A stretch of 64,000 bases of DNA, taken from assembly GCA_910579205.1 (NCBI GenBank), contig CAJTTD010000007.1, positions 1 through 64,000 of the forward strand, written 5' to 3'. The notes beneath the pieces were generated by a model. The model ran no database searches. It was given only the letters and a program-made list of their open reading frames with translations, and was not told where the DNA came from. This stretch comes from an uncultured Christensenella sp. Its GTDB lineage: Bacteria; Bacillota; Clostridia; Christensenellales; Pumilibacteraceae. Below, piece by piece: positions 1 through 7,784 of the stretch (position 1 is its first letter; each line of letters opens with the position of its first letter). The position numbers were made by a program, and so were the translations under genes.

Positions 1-328
1 AACGTGGTCGATTTCGATTTGTGGCGGAAGGGGAGTCATTTATTCCCCCCCCCCCGCAGCCGTCGCCGCGTCCGCGGTGGTATTTCGCATACGGACACGT
101 CGCAAAGTGCGATGTGTAACCCGTACCGTCGACAAGCGGCTCAACCAATCCGCCCGTTTTTACGACCGACGCTTTGATAACCTCGCCGTTTTCCAAAACG
201 ATTACGTCTTTGCCGCGGTCGTTGTTTTGGTACTTGACCGCTGCCGCGTCGCACGGCATTTGCTTGCCCTTTGTGGTGGTTATCCAAACAATGTCCGCGC
301 CGCAACTTTTGCATTTATAGATTTTCAT
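1..328 (-). CDS. Partial zinc-ribbon protein with a G11 tract (C-terminus beyond window)
   Basis: The start is ATG at 328, overlapping the end of the preceding gene by 14 nt. The N-terminus has a Cys-x2-Cys pair (YKCKSCGAD) and a later TCPYAKYH stretch, so a small zinc-binding fold is plausible. About 90 residues in, the gene runs through a run of 11 G (C11 on the plus strand, 45-55). With 11 G the frame stays open to the window edge; with 10 G it would stop at once. No specific function is recognised. Small zinc-ribbon proteins like this are common in phages and plasmids, which fits the surrounding element. Confidence 0.6.
   Translation of the reverse strand, partial: MKIYKCKSCGADIVWITTTKGKQMPCDAAAVKYQNNDRGKDVIVLENGEVIKASVVKTGGLVEPLVDGTGYTSHFATCPYAKYHRGRGDGCGGGGINDSPSATNRNRPR
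45..55 (+). repeat. Poly-C (C11) homopolymer
   Basis: Eleven consecutive C on the plus strand, read as G11 inside the partial zinc-ribbon gene. It is one of three C tracts of 11 or more in the window. Tract length decides whether the reading frame continues. Confidence 0.9.
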
Positions 329-1371
329 TACCGCCGCCCTCCTTGATGTCAAAAATGCTTATTTGATTGAGTGTGCCGTCTTTGAGTTTCTTTGCAAACT
401 GTCGGTATCGGCGTGTGTAGTCATAACTATCGCCAAAAATGTTATTTACTGCGACGTACAATTTGCTCTCGTGTTCGCGCAAGATAATCAACTCGTTTTC
501 AAAGTTGCTGCCAAACGGACAACCCGCGCAACCCGTCCCCGTCATACCGTAAACGATGTAACAATCGGAGTACACAACGCCGTATCGCTCGGTGTATTCT
601 TTCTTTGTTGCGTCGTCAAACCAAAATATCGGGCGTGATATGTCCGCACCTTTCGCCGAGCGTGTAAAGCACGATTTGATACTTGCCGCACGGATTCCGC
701 CCTCGGCTTTTCGGAGTCCAAGGCATTTACAATCGAAAGTGTGCAACTTTTCGTATTTCTCGGACGTTTTCTTTTTTGCGCCTCAGCAGCATTTGTTGCT
801 TATTTTGAATTGCGGCGGATATTTCGTCATAAACTCTTTTAAGCCGAAAAATCGATTGATATTAAATGCCGACCGCGTGCCGCCGTTCGCATTGTTGTGC
901 TTGTTGCACCACCATTTGAGAGCGGCGGTGCAGTGCGGGTATTGTTGTAAAAGTTCGTCAAAATCTTTGTCGCCGCTGCCCGCAAAATCAAAATTGTACT
1001 TTTGCAACCGCTCTATCATTTCGCTCGCGTACTTGCTTAAAAATGGTTGCCCGTATTGTTTACAGCCAAGCGGCACGGGTTTCGCGGCGGGTTGACGGTC
1101 GATTGTGATGTTGTATTTCTTTTCGATGTCGTCGAGATGTCGCTTTGTCGCGGCGTATTCGATACCCGTGTCAAAAAAACACAAACGTCAACTTTTCGCG
1201 GTCAACAACCCGCAAGAGCATATCGAGCATAACATCGCTATCGCTGCCTCCCGATACCGCAACCATAATGTTTTTGTGTGATAGAAGGTGCGCCGACGCT
1301 TTTTGCATAGCAAACGCAATTTTTGTTACGGGCGACAATTTGTCGGGTTCGTTCTTAAATTCCAACGTCAT
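315..1371 (-). pseudogene. PAPS-reductase/adenine-nucleotide alpha-hydrolase-like protein, interrupted
   Basis: Three collinear pieces form one protein of about 350 residues. The N-terminal piece (1371 to about 1174) has the PP-loop SGGSDSDVMLDML typical of the PAPS reductase/N-type ATP-pyrophosphatase family. A run of seven T (A7 on plus, 1173-1179) shifts the frame. With six T the protein would continue FVFFDTGIEY, the expected family motif. The middle piece ends ISNKCC then UGA (785-783), and the downstream piece continues in the same frame with a Cys-rich region (CAGCPFG). So there is one homopolymer frameshift and one in-frame UGA. Such genes occur in phages and in DNA phosphorothioation systems, but no dnd partner is seen here. 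Either a decayed gene or sequence errors would explain it. Confidence 0.65.
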
Positions 1372-1865
1372 ATCACGCCTCCTCGGTCGAGTGCAATATT
1401 GACGACGTGCGTTTTCTTAAAGTGTAGACGAGCGTGCAACACGCGGGCGTCGAGCCAATAACCGATAACTCGCGTATTGTCTACTCGCGGTACGTCCGCA
1501 CTATGAAAGCGTGTTGCGATTGTGTCGACGTGTAACACGCCTCGCTCGGTGCTGCCGTCCCAAAAATCAATTACGACGGCTTTGCCGACAAAAGCGTTTA
1601 ATTTTTCGCTTGCGTGCTTGCCCGTCGCTGTTTTGGCAAGTGCGTCCGCGTCGCGTTGGATTCTCGCAATTGCTATATCGCGCAAACGCCGCGGTATTAC
1701 ATAATCGTTATTACACTTGTCGCAGCATACGCCGTCAGTTTCGACGGGCGAGGGGTTGTTGCCGCGTCCGTCAAACGGTTTCCCACATATACAGCATAAG
1801 CGCATAAAACTGCCCTCAACAATCGGGTTGCCGTCCGTGAGCGGCATTGTCTTTTTATTCGTCAT
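1368..1865 (-). CDS. Hypothetical protein with N-terminal zinc ribbon
   Basis: 165 residues. The ATG overlaps the upstream stop as ATGA, so translation is probably coupled. Around residues 24-52 there are two CxxC knuckles (CCICGK and CCDKCN), suggesting a treble-clef or zinc-ribbon domain. The rest is a mixed alpha/beta region ending in a basic, beta-rich segment. It ends 4 nt inside the start of the interrupted PAPS-reductase-like gene. I do not recognise the family. Confidence 0.6.
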   Translation of the reverse strand: MTNKKTMPLTDGNPIVEGSFMRLCCICGKPFDGRGNNPSPVETDGVCCDKCNNDYVIPRRLRDIAIARIQRDADALAKTATGKHASEKLNAFVGKAVVIDFWDGSTERGVLHVDTIATRFHSADVPRVDNTRVIGYWLDARVLHARLHFKKTHVVNIALDRGGVI

Positions 1866-2278
1866 ACGTCAACCCCCATAGACTCGGCGACACGCCAACG
1901 ATTACCGCCGATGTGCGCAATCTTAAATCCCGTCGTAAAGTGTTGCCCCGTGCAATCGTATTGCGACGGTGCGCAGTACGAGGCAAAGTTATCCCACAAC
2001 CACGTTGCAAACTCGTCTTTTGTGCCGTCAAACTCAAACGGCTTTTTGTAGATTATCGTGTAATACTCGGGGTAACGCATATCGGGCGTGATAACAATGC
2101 GGTCGGGTTCTTGCCCGATTTTCCGCAATTGCTTGCGAGCGTCTTGTATTTCGTTTTTCCAATAGGCGATATTTTCGTGGCGTTTTGCCGCGTCCGTTTC
2201 TTGTTTGACCTTGCGGTAAAGCAGTAGAATAAAGCGCAAGTCGTTCGGGTATTCCCCGTTTTTGATGTGTTCTCTCAT
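1862..2278 (-). CDS. Hypothetical element protein
   Basis: 138 residues from MREHIKNGEY, whose ATG overlaps the upstream stop by 4 nt (ATGA). The open frame extends 13 codons further upstream, but that extension lies inside the upstream gene and has no ribosome binding site. The N-terminal half is a charged helix (YRKVKQETDAAKRHENIAYW). The C-terminal half resembles small phage-encoded hypotheticals. No function can be assigned. Confidence 0.6.
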   Translation of the reverse strand: MREHIKNGEYPNDLRFILLLYRKVKQETDAAKRHENIAYWKNEIQDARKQLRKIGQEPDRIVITPDMRYPEYYTIIYKKPFEFDGTKDEFATWLWDNFASYCAPSQYDCTGQHFTTGFKIAHIGGNRWRVAESMGVDV

Positions 2279-2733
2279 ACCGCCGCCTCCGTCTTGATAA
2301 AGTAACCGTATACGCAACGGTCGCCGTCGCGGCTGCTGTCGTATGTATCGTGCAGTACGCCGTCAATGACCGCCGCAAAGTGGCGGGATAGGTTGCATAT
2401 AATGCGCCCGCGGGGCAATTCACTTTCGCGCAAATGGACGGTGCAGCCTTGCCCGAAGTGCATTGTCGCAACCCAAGTCCAACCCAAATCCGCCATAATC
2501 TTGCGCATTGTGTCGGTGTAAACGCCCGTCCGCGCACTCGACCTATGACCGTTGTAAGCGTTTCCGCGACGTTTAAGGTTTGTGCGTTCTGCTTTTCCGT
2601 AAGAGTTAATCAAATCGTATGCCTCTTTGTACGGCATACCCGTTGCAATCGCAAGGGCGCGACAAGCGCAGTCGCCCGTCTTGCCTTTGTAACCCGCCGC
2701 CTCGCGTCCGCCGTCGTCGTAAACAAATTTCAT
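2275..2733 (-). CDS. Phage-type hypothetical, possible cysteine-peptidase-like fold
   Basis: 152 residues from MKFVYDDGGREAAG, preceded by GGGAGGTGCG. A conserved-looking GDCACRA cysteine near residue 22 and a distal RHFAAVIDGVLHDTYD segment are arranged like the Cys and His of papain-like proteins. From memory, this family is widespread in phages and conjugative elements with no known activity. The longer open frame reaching 3141 is an artefact overlapping the next gene. Confidence 0.6.
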   Translation of the reverse strand: MKFVYDDGGREAAGYKGKTGDCACRALAIATGMPYKEAYDLINSYGKAERTNLKRRGNAYNGHRSSARTGVYTDTMRKIMADLGWTWVATMHFGQGCTVHLRESELPRGRIICNLSRHFAAVIDGVLHDTYDSSRDGDRCVYGYFIKTEAAV

Positions 2734-2747
2734 AACGCACCTCCCGA

Positions 2748-3224
2748 TTACCGCATAACGTCCAAAATCAACGCTTGCAGTGAGTCCGCAGTTACGCACA
2801 CGCGGCGTTTGTGTCCGCCTTTGTAAACGATGTCGACGTATTCCTCGTGCGTGTCGACGTGGCAGCGGTACGTCGCGGTTTCGACGTTCATATCCGCCGC
2901 CGCCAACATCGGCGATAGATACTTTGCAACAAAATCGCCTTTGCGGGCGTAGTCGTTTAACTCGGCGCGGGTTTGTTCGACCGACGTTTGTTTTACGCGT
3001 AAAGCAATTGCGTCGATAATCGGTACAACGACGGCGATAATCGGCGCAATAATTGTTGCGCATAACTCGGCGCGGGCGGTTGCAGCCGCGTCCGCTGCCG
3101 TCGCTGCGTCGTTGGTATTGTTGTCGCCGTAAAGCGTCCACAATGCCCGCTCGCGGTCGGTAAGCGGCAAGCCGAGTTTTTGCTTTGATTTGATTGTGTT
3201 TAAGGTTTGGTTTAATTCTTGCAT
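2748..3224 (-). CDS. Hypothetical protein with central hydrophobic segment
   Basis: 158 residues from MQELNQTLNTIKSK. The ATG follows GGAGGCACACT. It has an Ala-rich stretch and then a hydrophobic segment (IIAPIIAVVVPIIDAI, about residues 60-75) that could be one membrane span. The C-terminus is soluble and ends in a beta-rich region. It sits between two small genes of the same leftward operon. Function unknown. Confidence 0.55.
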   Translation of the reverse strand: MQELNQTLNTIKSKQKLGLPLTDRERALWTLYGDNNTNDAATAADAAATARAELCATIIAPIIAVVVPIIDAIALRVKQTSVEQTRAELNDYARKGDFVAKYLSPMLAAADMNVETATYRCHVDTHEEYVDIVYKGGHKRRVCVTADSLQALILDVMR

Positions 3225-3241
3225 AGTGTGCCTCCTATGGT

Positions 3242-3511
3242 TTAATTGTTGATTTGTTCGGTTATTTCGACCCAACGTCTTTTTGTGTTATCAAACTTGT
3301 AGACGCGGGTGCCTTTCGGTCTTGTAAACGGTGGATGCGTTTCGCGTTCGGCTGTCCATAAAATAACGCCGTCTTTGCCGCCGTATGGTTGCATTTCAAA
3401 AATGCCATTATACGAGTTTCTATGAAAGACTTTGCCGCGTTTTAGTACGTCGTCGTAGTTGTAACCGCTCGGCGTGGTCTTTGCCCGATTGTGTGTTTTT
3501 CTAACGCCCAT
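3242..3511 (-). CDS. Small hypothetical protein
   Basis: 89 residues, basic and rich in aromatic residues (KFDNTKRRWVEI at the C-terminus). It follows the repressor gene by 14 nt in the same direction, so it is probably the second gene of the leftward operon. No family is recognised. Confidence 0.5.
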   Translation of the reverse strand: MGVRKTHNRAKTTPSGYNYDDVLKRGKVFHRNSYNGIFEMQPYGGKDGVILWTAERETHPPFTRPKGTRVYKFDNTKRRWVEITEQINN

Positions 3512-3525
3512 TGTTGCCGCCTCCG

Positions 3526-3729
3526 TTAATTTGCTTTGTCGTTGCCGACAAGGTAGTCGATAGATACACCGAGCGTCTTTGCAAGTCGTACCACGATAGA
3601 CAAAGACGGGTCGCGCATATCGCGCTCGATGTACGAGTATGCGGCTTGCGTTACGCCGATTGCCGCAGCAACCTCGTATTGCGATAGTCCCGCCGCCTCA
3701 CGCGCTGTTTTTACTCTTTCGTCAAACAA
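3526..3729 (-). CDS. XRE/Cro-CI-type repressor (67 aa)
   Basis: A compact HTH_3 domain (VKTAREAAGLSQYEVAAAIGVTQAAYSYIERD) fills almost the whole protein. Recognition helix residues are around 28-40. The start is read as TTG at 3729, seven bases after GGAGGTG; no better ATG exists. It is the first leftward gene of the switch region. A promoter at 3904-3932 pointing left, with an operator between the -10 and the likely start site, would express it. Together with the opposing HTH gene it probably forms the lysogeny or maintenance switch of the element. Confidence 0.8.
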   Translation of the reverse strand: MFDERVKTAREAAGLSQYEVAAAIGVTQAAYSYIERDMRDPSLSIVVRLAKTLGVSIDYLVGNDKAN

Positions 3730-3765
3730 TTTTACGCACCTCCAATAATATTTTTACGGTTTGTT

Positions 3766-3778
3766 ATAACTCGGTTAT
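3766..3778. promoter_or_regulatory. Operator copy 1 (ATAACTCGGTTAT)
   Basis: A 13-bp inverted repeat, ATAAC-TCG-GTTAT, abutting the -35 box of the rightward promoter at 3778-3806. The identical sequence occurs at 3890-3902. Its position suggests that binding blocks polymerase. Confidence 0.7.
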
Positions 3779-3806
3779 TGACAAGCGTAATTTGTTTTGC
3801 TATAAT
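3778..3806 (+). promoter_or_regulatory. Rightward switch promoter
   Basis: TTGACA and TATAAT with 17 bp between, a consensus vegetative promoter. It points right to the HTH gene at 3979, giving a leader of about 165 nt. The leader crosses the opposing promoter. Confidence 0.85.
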
Positions 3807-3889
3807 TGATACGCTACTATAAATTACCGCATAAATCACGCTTGCCAATGCGCGAGGAGTCGTGAGAGGCGTTTTTATACGCTTTTTCC

Positions 3890-3902
3890 ATAACTCGGTT
3901 AT
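3890..3902. promoter_or_regulatory. Operator copy 2 (ATAACTCGGTTAT)
   Basis: An exact second copy of the 13-bp palindrome, lying just downstream of the -10 box of the leftward promoter (3904-3932). Together with copy 1 it lets one repressor control both promoters. Confidence 0.7.
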
Positions 3903-3903
3903 T

Positions 3904-3932
3904 ATTTTAACCCATACAATACGCTTTGTCAA
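3904..3932 (-). promoter_or_regulatory. Leftward switch promoter
   Basis: On the minus strand: TTGACA (3932-3927), 17 bp, TAAAAT (3909-3904). It points left toward the XRE gene at 3729. It faces the rightward promoter, so the two transcripts overlap between about 3813 and 3897. Confidence 0.8.
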
Positions 3933-3978
3933 TAGTTTTATGCGTAATTTCAATAAAAATTTTGCGAGGTTTCCAAAA

Positions 3979-4386
3979 ATGACTATTTCACAGCGTATTT
4001 TTGACTTAATGTCGACGCAACACAAGACGCAAACCGCCCTTGCAACGGCAATCGGCGTGCGACAAGCAACCGTTTCGTCGTGGAAGGCAAAGAATTGCGA
4101 CCCGTCCGCCGACCTAATTGCGCCGATAGCGGCGTACCTCGGCGTATCGTGTGATTATCTTTGCACGGGCGAGGAGTACACGCCCGCCGCCCTTGACGTA
4201 AAGCAAGGCATTTTCGGCAACGGCAATAACGGCAACGTCGTTGCGATAGGCGCAGCCGCGTCCGCCGCCCCGATAACCGAGTTTGAGCGCGAGTTGTTGC
4301 GCGTGTACGGATCGCTTGACGCACGCCGCAAAAATGCGCTTTTAGCGTATGCGTACCAACTCGAAAGCGAGGGAGGCAACGTATGA
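3979..4386 (+). CDS. XRE-family transcriptional regulator (135 aa)
   Basis: From ATG at 3979 (MTISQRIFDLMSTQ), preceded by GCGAGG. The N-terminal HTH is residues 4-60 (TALATAIGVRQATVSSWKAKNC is the HTH core). It is followed by a Gly/Asn-rich linker and a C-terminal helix that may dimerise. This layout is usual for CI-like phage repressors, although no LexA-type peptidase domain is present. It opens the rightward operon with the HIRAN membrane gene and the recombinase, each joined by an overlapping stop and start. Confidence 0.8.
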   Translation: MTISQRIFDLMSTQHKTQTALATAIGVRQATVSSWKAKNCDPSADLIAPIAAYLGVSCDYLCTGEEYTPAALDVKQGIFGNGNNGNVVAIGAAASAAPITEFERELLRVYGSLDARRKNALLAYAYQLESEGGNV

Positions 4387-5183
4387 CGTGGTTTTGTAAA
4401 CTCAAAAGAAAAATACGGGTAATAATAACCGTCGCCGCGTGGATTCTCGCGGTTGTCGTCGGCGGCATTATCGGGTCGACGTTGCCCGAAAATGTCGAAA
4501 GTGTGCCGCCGCTGCAAGCGTGCATTGTGCTGCTTTTATTGACCGTTGCAACCGTCTTTACGGTATTTGCCGTAATAGCACGCCGCCGCGAGAAAAAAGC
4601 CGCATTTGACGCGCTACAAGCCGAAAAACAAAAAGCCGCCGCAGCACAAGCCGAGGCGGATATGCAAAGAAAAATGCAAGATAGACGCAACATAATAACC
4701 GTTATGCCCGACGGCAGCGTCGTCGTTAGTTTTCACGAGGGCGGCAAAAAGGTTTACACGCCCGACGAGGCAAAGTCGCTTAATATTGAGCCGTCAAACG
4801 ATATGTGGTCGGATTACTACGACGAAAGCGACGACGAGGACATCGACATCGATGTACATATTTCGAGTGGCGTTTCCTTGCCGCTGCATACAAAGGCGGT
4901 CGGCGTTACGTTTGACGACCGACAAGCGTGTATCAAAGCAAGCAACGTCGGCGACGCATTGACTATCAAACACGCGCCGCTCGCAAAGTTTCCCGAGGCA
5001 AGTATTATCGTAAACGACCGCACGGGCAAAACGCTCGGCAGCGTCAAAAAAGAGTTAGCGTTGCAATTGCTCGACGAGTTCGGCGACCATTTTGTTTTGC
5101 GCGGTTCGATAACCGACATTACGGGCGGCGCGGACGGTAAACAGTCCGTCGGCTGCAACATCATAATTACCGAGGTCGCATAA
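4383..5183 (+). CDS. Membrane-anchored HIRAN-domain protein
   Basis: 266 residues. The ATG overlaps the preceding stop (ATGA). Two membrane spans (about 12-32 and 45-66) are followed by a charged Ala/Glu/Lys coiled coil (about 68-98), an acidic stretch (DDEDIDIDV, about 150-158) and a C-terminal HIRAN-like domain from about 165. That domain begins VGVTFDDRQACIK and has the GxxLxLxHxP and IGxxxK-like spacing. HIRAN domains are known in DNA repair helicases and as stand-alone domains in prokaryotes. A membrane-tethered copy beside the repressor and recombinase suggests sensing of DNA or infection state at the membrane, but that is inference. Confidence 0.65.
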   Translation: MTWFCKLKRKIRVIITVAAWILAVVVGGIIGSTLPENVESVPPLQACIVLLLLTVATVFTVFAVIARRREKKAAFDALQAEKQKAAAAQAEADMQRKMQDRRNIITVMPDGSVVVSFHEGGKKVYTPDEAKSLNIEPSNDMWSDYYDESDDEDIDIDVHISSGVSLPLHTKAVGVTFDDRQACIKASNVGDALTIKHAPLAKFPEASIIVNDRTGKTLGSVKKELALQLLDEFGDHFVLRGSITDITGGADGKQSVGCNIIITEVA

Positions 5184-6823
5184 TGCAAAACGCCGTAATT
5201 TATGCGAGGTATTCGTCGCACGGACAAAACGAGCAAACAATCGAGGGACAAATCCGCGTTTGCCGCGAGTACGCGCAGCAACACAAAATCAACGTCGTAA
5301 GAGTGTACACCGACAAGCACAAGACGGGTACGGACGTAAACCGCCCGCAATTTCAAAAAATGATTGCGGACTCGGCGACGGGCGCGTTTGACTGCGTTAT
5401 CGTCTATATGATTGATAGATTTGCCCGCAACCGCTATTACTCGACGATGTACAATTTTCAACTTATGCAAAACGGTGTCAAACTTTTATCGGCGACCGAA
5501 AACATAAGCGAGTCGGAGGAAGGCGAGTTTTACCAAATGTTTTTGGAGTGGAATGCCGAGCGGTATAGCAAGCGTTTGTCAAAGCGTGTACGCGAGGGTT
5601 TGACGACATCGGTAAACAACGGGACATACACGGGCGGACACCTCATATACGGGTATAAAAAAGACGGCAAGCGCGTCGTTATCGACGAGGACGCTGCCGC
5701 CGTGGTTCGATATATTTTTGCCGAGTACGTCAAAGGCGTAAGCAAAGCCGACATCGCCGCCGCCCTCAACGCACAAGGTTTGCGGTTTCGCGGCAAGCCT
5801 TTCCTCGGGCGGTCGTTCGACAAGATTTTGCCAAACGCCAAGTATACGGGGCGGTTTATGTTTGGCGGTCGGTTGTGCGAGGACACATACCCGCCGATAA
5901 TCGAGCAAGCCGTTTTTGACGCTGCACAAGAGCGGGCGCAAAGTAATAAATACTTTTCGGGCGCAAACTCGGCACGGATCACATACCTATTGCAAGGCAA
6001 GTTATATTGCGGGCATTGTGGCGCGTCAATGGTCGCCGACGGCGGGACGGGCAAACTCGGCGTTAAATATCATTATTACGCTTGCACCAACCGAAAGAAA
6101 AAACACGCTTGCAATAAGTTAAACGAAAAAAAAGACTTTATCGAGTGGTATGTTTGCGAGCAAACCGTCGCGTACCTATCCGACCCGCGCCGCGTCCGCG
6201 TGATTGCCGACGACGTTATAAAATACTATGAGTCGCGCACGTCGCAAAGCGAGATAAAGCGCGTTACCGCCGAGCGCAGCCGAGTCCAAAAAGAGATTGA
6301 CAACGCGGTCAATCTTATGGTGTCGGGGGTCGACGCTGCCGTCGTCAAAGTCCTAAACGACAAAATCGTCGAGTTGTCGACGTTGCTTGACGACCTAACC
6401 GAGCAGCAATCAAAGTTGGAGTTAGAGGCGGGGTTGAAAATTACCCGCGACGACATCGTTGCGTTTGTCGCCGAGTACGTCAAAGGCGACCCGCACGACC
6501 CCGAGTTTCAAAAGCGCATTATCGACAACCTTGTACGGGCGATTTACCTATACGACGACAAGATTGTTATATATTTCAACGTAAGCGGCGGCAAAGAGAT
6601 GTCGTACATCGGCAAGGACGACACCGACGCGGCGATTGACGGGTTGCTCGATAATTCGCCCGAAAGCGGTACAAAAAGCCGCCACGGGGCAAATACGGGC
6701 GTTTGCGGCGGCGTGAGCAAGGGTTCAAACTTTAACACTCTTGCCCCGCCAAGAGCGATAGAGTTTGAACACCGTAAAAAGTGTTCAAACTCTAACTTTA
6801 TTGCTCCGCCAGAAGCAACCTAA
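5183..6823 (+). CDS. Large serine recombinase
   Basis: 546 residues. The N-terminal resolvase domain begins AVIYARYSSHGQNEQTIEGQ, with the nucleophile Ser at residue 11 or 12 and the Arg of YMIDRFARNR. A recombinase domain follows (about 165-270), then a zinc-ribbon domain (LYCGHCGASM ... YYACTNR ... ACNK) and a coiled-coil region (about 355-410), as in phage and ICE integrases of the large serine type. Its ATG overlaps the stop of the HIRAN gene. As the last gene before host-like sequence it is expected to lie next to the attachment site. It would integrate and, with a directionality factor not identified here, excise the element. Confidence 0.92.
   Translation: MQNAVIYARYSSHGQNEQTIEGQIRVCREYAQQHKINVVRVYTDKHKTGTDVNRPQFQKMIADSATGAFDCVIVYMIDRFARNRYYSTMYNFQLMQNGVKLLSATENISESEEGEFYQMFLEWNAERYSKRLSKRVREGLTTSVNNGTYTGGHLIYGYKKDGKRVVIDEDAAAVVRYIFAEYVKGVSKADIAAALNAQGLRFRGKPFLGRSFDKILPNAKYTGRFMFGGRLCEDTYPPIIEQAVFDAAQERAQSNKYFSGANSARITYLLQGKLYCGHCGASMVADGGTGKLGVKYHYYACTNRKKKHACNKLNEKKDFIEWYVCEQTVAYLSDPRRVRVIADDVIKYYESRTSQSEIKRVTAERSRVQKEIDNAVNLMVSGVDAAVVKVLNDKIVELSTLLDDLTEQQSKLELEAGLKITRDDIVAFVAEYVKGDPHDPEFQKRIIDNLVRAIYLYDDKIVIYFNVSGGKEMSYIGKDDTDAAIDGLLDNSPESGTKSRHGANTGVCGGVSKGSNFNTLAPPRAIEFEHRKKCSNSNFIAPPEAT
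6761..6792. repeat. Perfect inverted repeat at the recombinase 3' end
   Basis: Two 11-nt arms, GAGTTTGAACA and TGTTCAAACTC, are separated by 10 nt inside the last codons of the recombinase. The TTCAAACTYTAAC half also occurs at 6723-6735, giving two imperfect direct copies about 60 bp apart. There is no T run, so this is not a normal terminator. Confidence 0.7.
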
Positions 6824-6846
6824 AACGCCCCCCCACCCCGGCGTTT
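6823..6846. terminator. Weak GC hairpin after the recombinase
   Basis: AAACGCC and GGCGTTT flank a C-rich loop immediately after the stop codon. The only T tract is TTTT on the minus-strand side, so terminator activity for the recombinase is uncertain. The rest of 6847-7011 shows no gene; the attachment junction may lie here. Confidence 0.35.
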
Positions 6847-7011
6847 GGGTTCCATTCAAGTCTTTTCGTTAAGGCTATAGTTTTCGCTTCGCACAGCCGT
6901 ACGCTTATTATACAAAGTACACACATAGCGGCACAAGCATGCTTTATGCCGAAATTCAAACCGACTGTAATTTCAATATAGCGATAATATAATGAAATCA
7001 TTATATACCTA

Positions 7012-7040
7012 TTGCGTTATATAATTACATATGGTATAAT
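7012..7040 (+). promoter_or_regulatory. Promoter of the 7047 gene
   Basis: TTGCGT, 17 bp, TATAAT. The -10 box ends 6 bases before the ATG at 7047, so the transcript would begin at or next to the start codon. There is no Shine-Dalgarno sequence. Confidence 0.65.
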
Positions 7041-7046
7041 ATATGT

Positions 7047-7553
7047 ATGGAAGAAAAACGGATAGAGTATAAAGCGACACGCAAGCTGTTCTTGGCGATA
7101 TTGCTTATAAGCGTCGGGATAACATGGGTTTTTGTTATCGCCATCACTCCGTTTTCCATGTCCGAGCAAGAAGATATTATCATGTTGGTCGCAGCTCTTC
7201 TTCTAATGTCGATACTAATGACAGCGCTTGCGCTTGCAGTGTGCTATATCAACGTCAAAACATACGTGTTCACCAAAGACGGCATAGAGGTTTTTAGAGG
7301 CAAGAAACAAATACGTTGCTATGAAAGAAAAAACATCAAAGAGCTTCGCTATGTTAAGCTTTCGCCTATGCATTTTGCACGAGCGTTTGCGTTTGTATAT
7401 CACGTGTTTATCGATAGCGATAGAAAAGGCGCGACCTGGTGCTTGCATGTATTTACTAAAGACGGACGCAAAAAAGCTCTGTTTTGGTTTAATAAAAAAA
7501 TTGCGGAGAAGCTCCGGACCGAGCTATACGGCAAGCTCGTCAATATCTGCTGA
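7047..7553 (+). CDS. Membrane protein, possible bPH-like (YcxB-type) domain
   Basis: 168 residues. Two hydrophobic spans near the N-terminus (about 12-35 and 46-70) are followed by a soluble beta-rich domain (YVFTKDGIEVFRGKKQIRCYERKNIKELRY is split between strands). The two-span plus beta-domain layout and the short length recall YcxB-like bacterial PH-domain proteins. That is a layout match, not a confirmed family. The gene may be leaderless. First host-side gene after the integrated element. Confidence 0.55.
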   Translation: MEEKRIEYKATRKLFLAILLISVGITWVFVIAITPFSMSEQEDIIMLVAALLLMSILMTALALAVCYINVKTYVFTKDGIEVFRGKKQIRCYERKNIKELRYVKLSPMHFARAFAFVYHVFIDSDRKGATWCLHVFTKDGRKKALFWFNKKIAEKLRTELYGKLVNIC

Positions 7554-7784
7554 CAGCGGTTTGATTTACTAACATCTATATAAATTGCCCACACTCGAAA
7601 ATGACAACAGTGTGTCGGATAGTCTCTCGCGCAGTTCATTCATGTTTCGATTTGTTCCCTCGCCCACTCCGACAAGTCAGCCGCTTACGCACCACGATAT
7701 AAATCGAATATCGTTTCTTATGCGTATAGCGAATGCGATCGCTATTTAGGTTTTTATTTAAATTTTCAAAACAAAGGAGAATGC

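Noticed and set aside
783..785. UGA as selenocysteine in the PAPS-reductase-like gene
   Set aside because: The gene also has a frameshift upstream, and no convincing stem-loop was identified right after the UGA.
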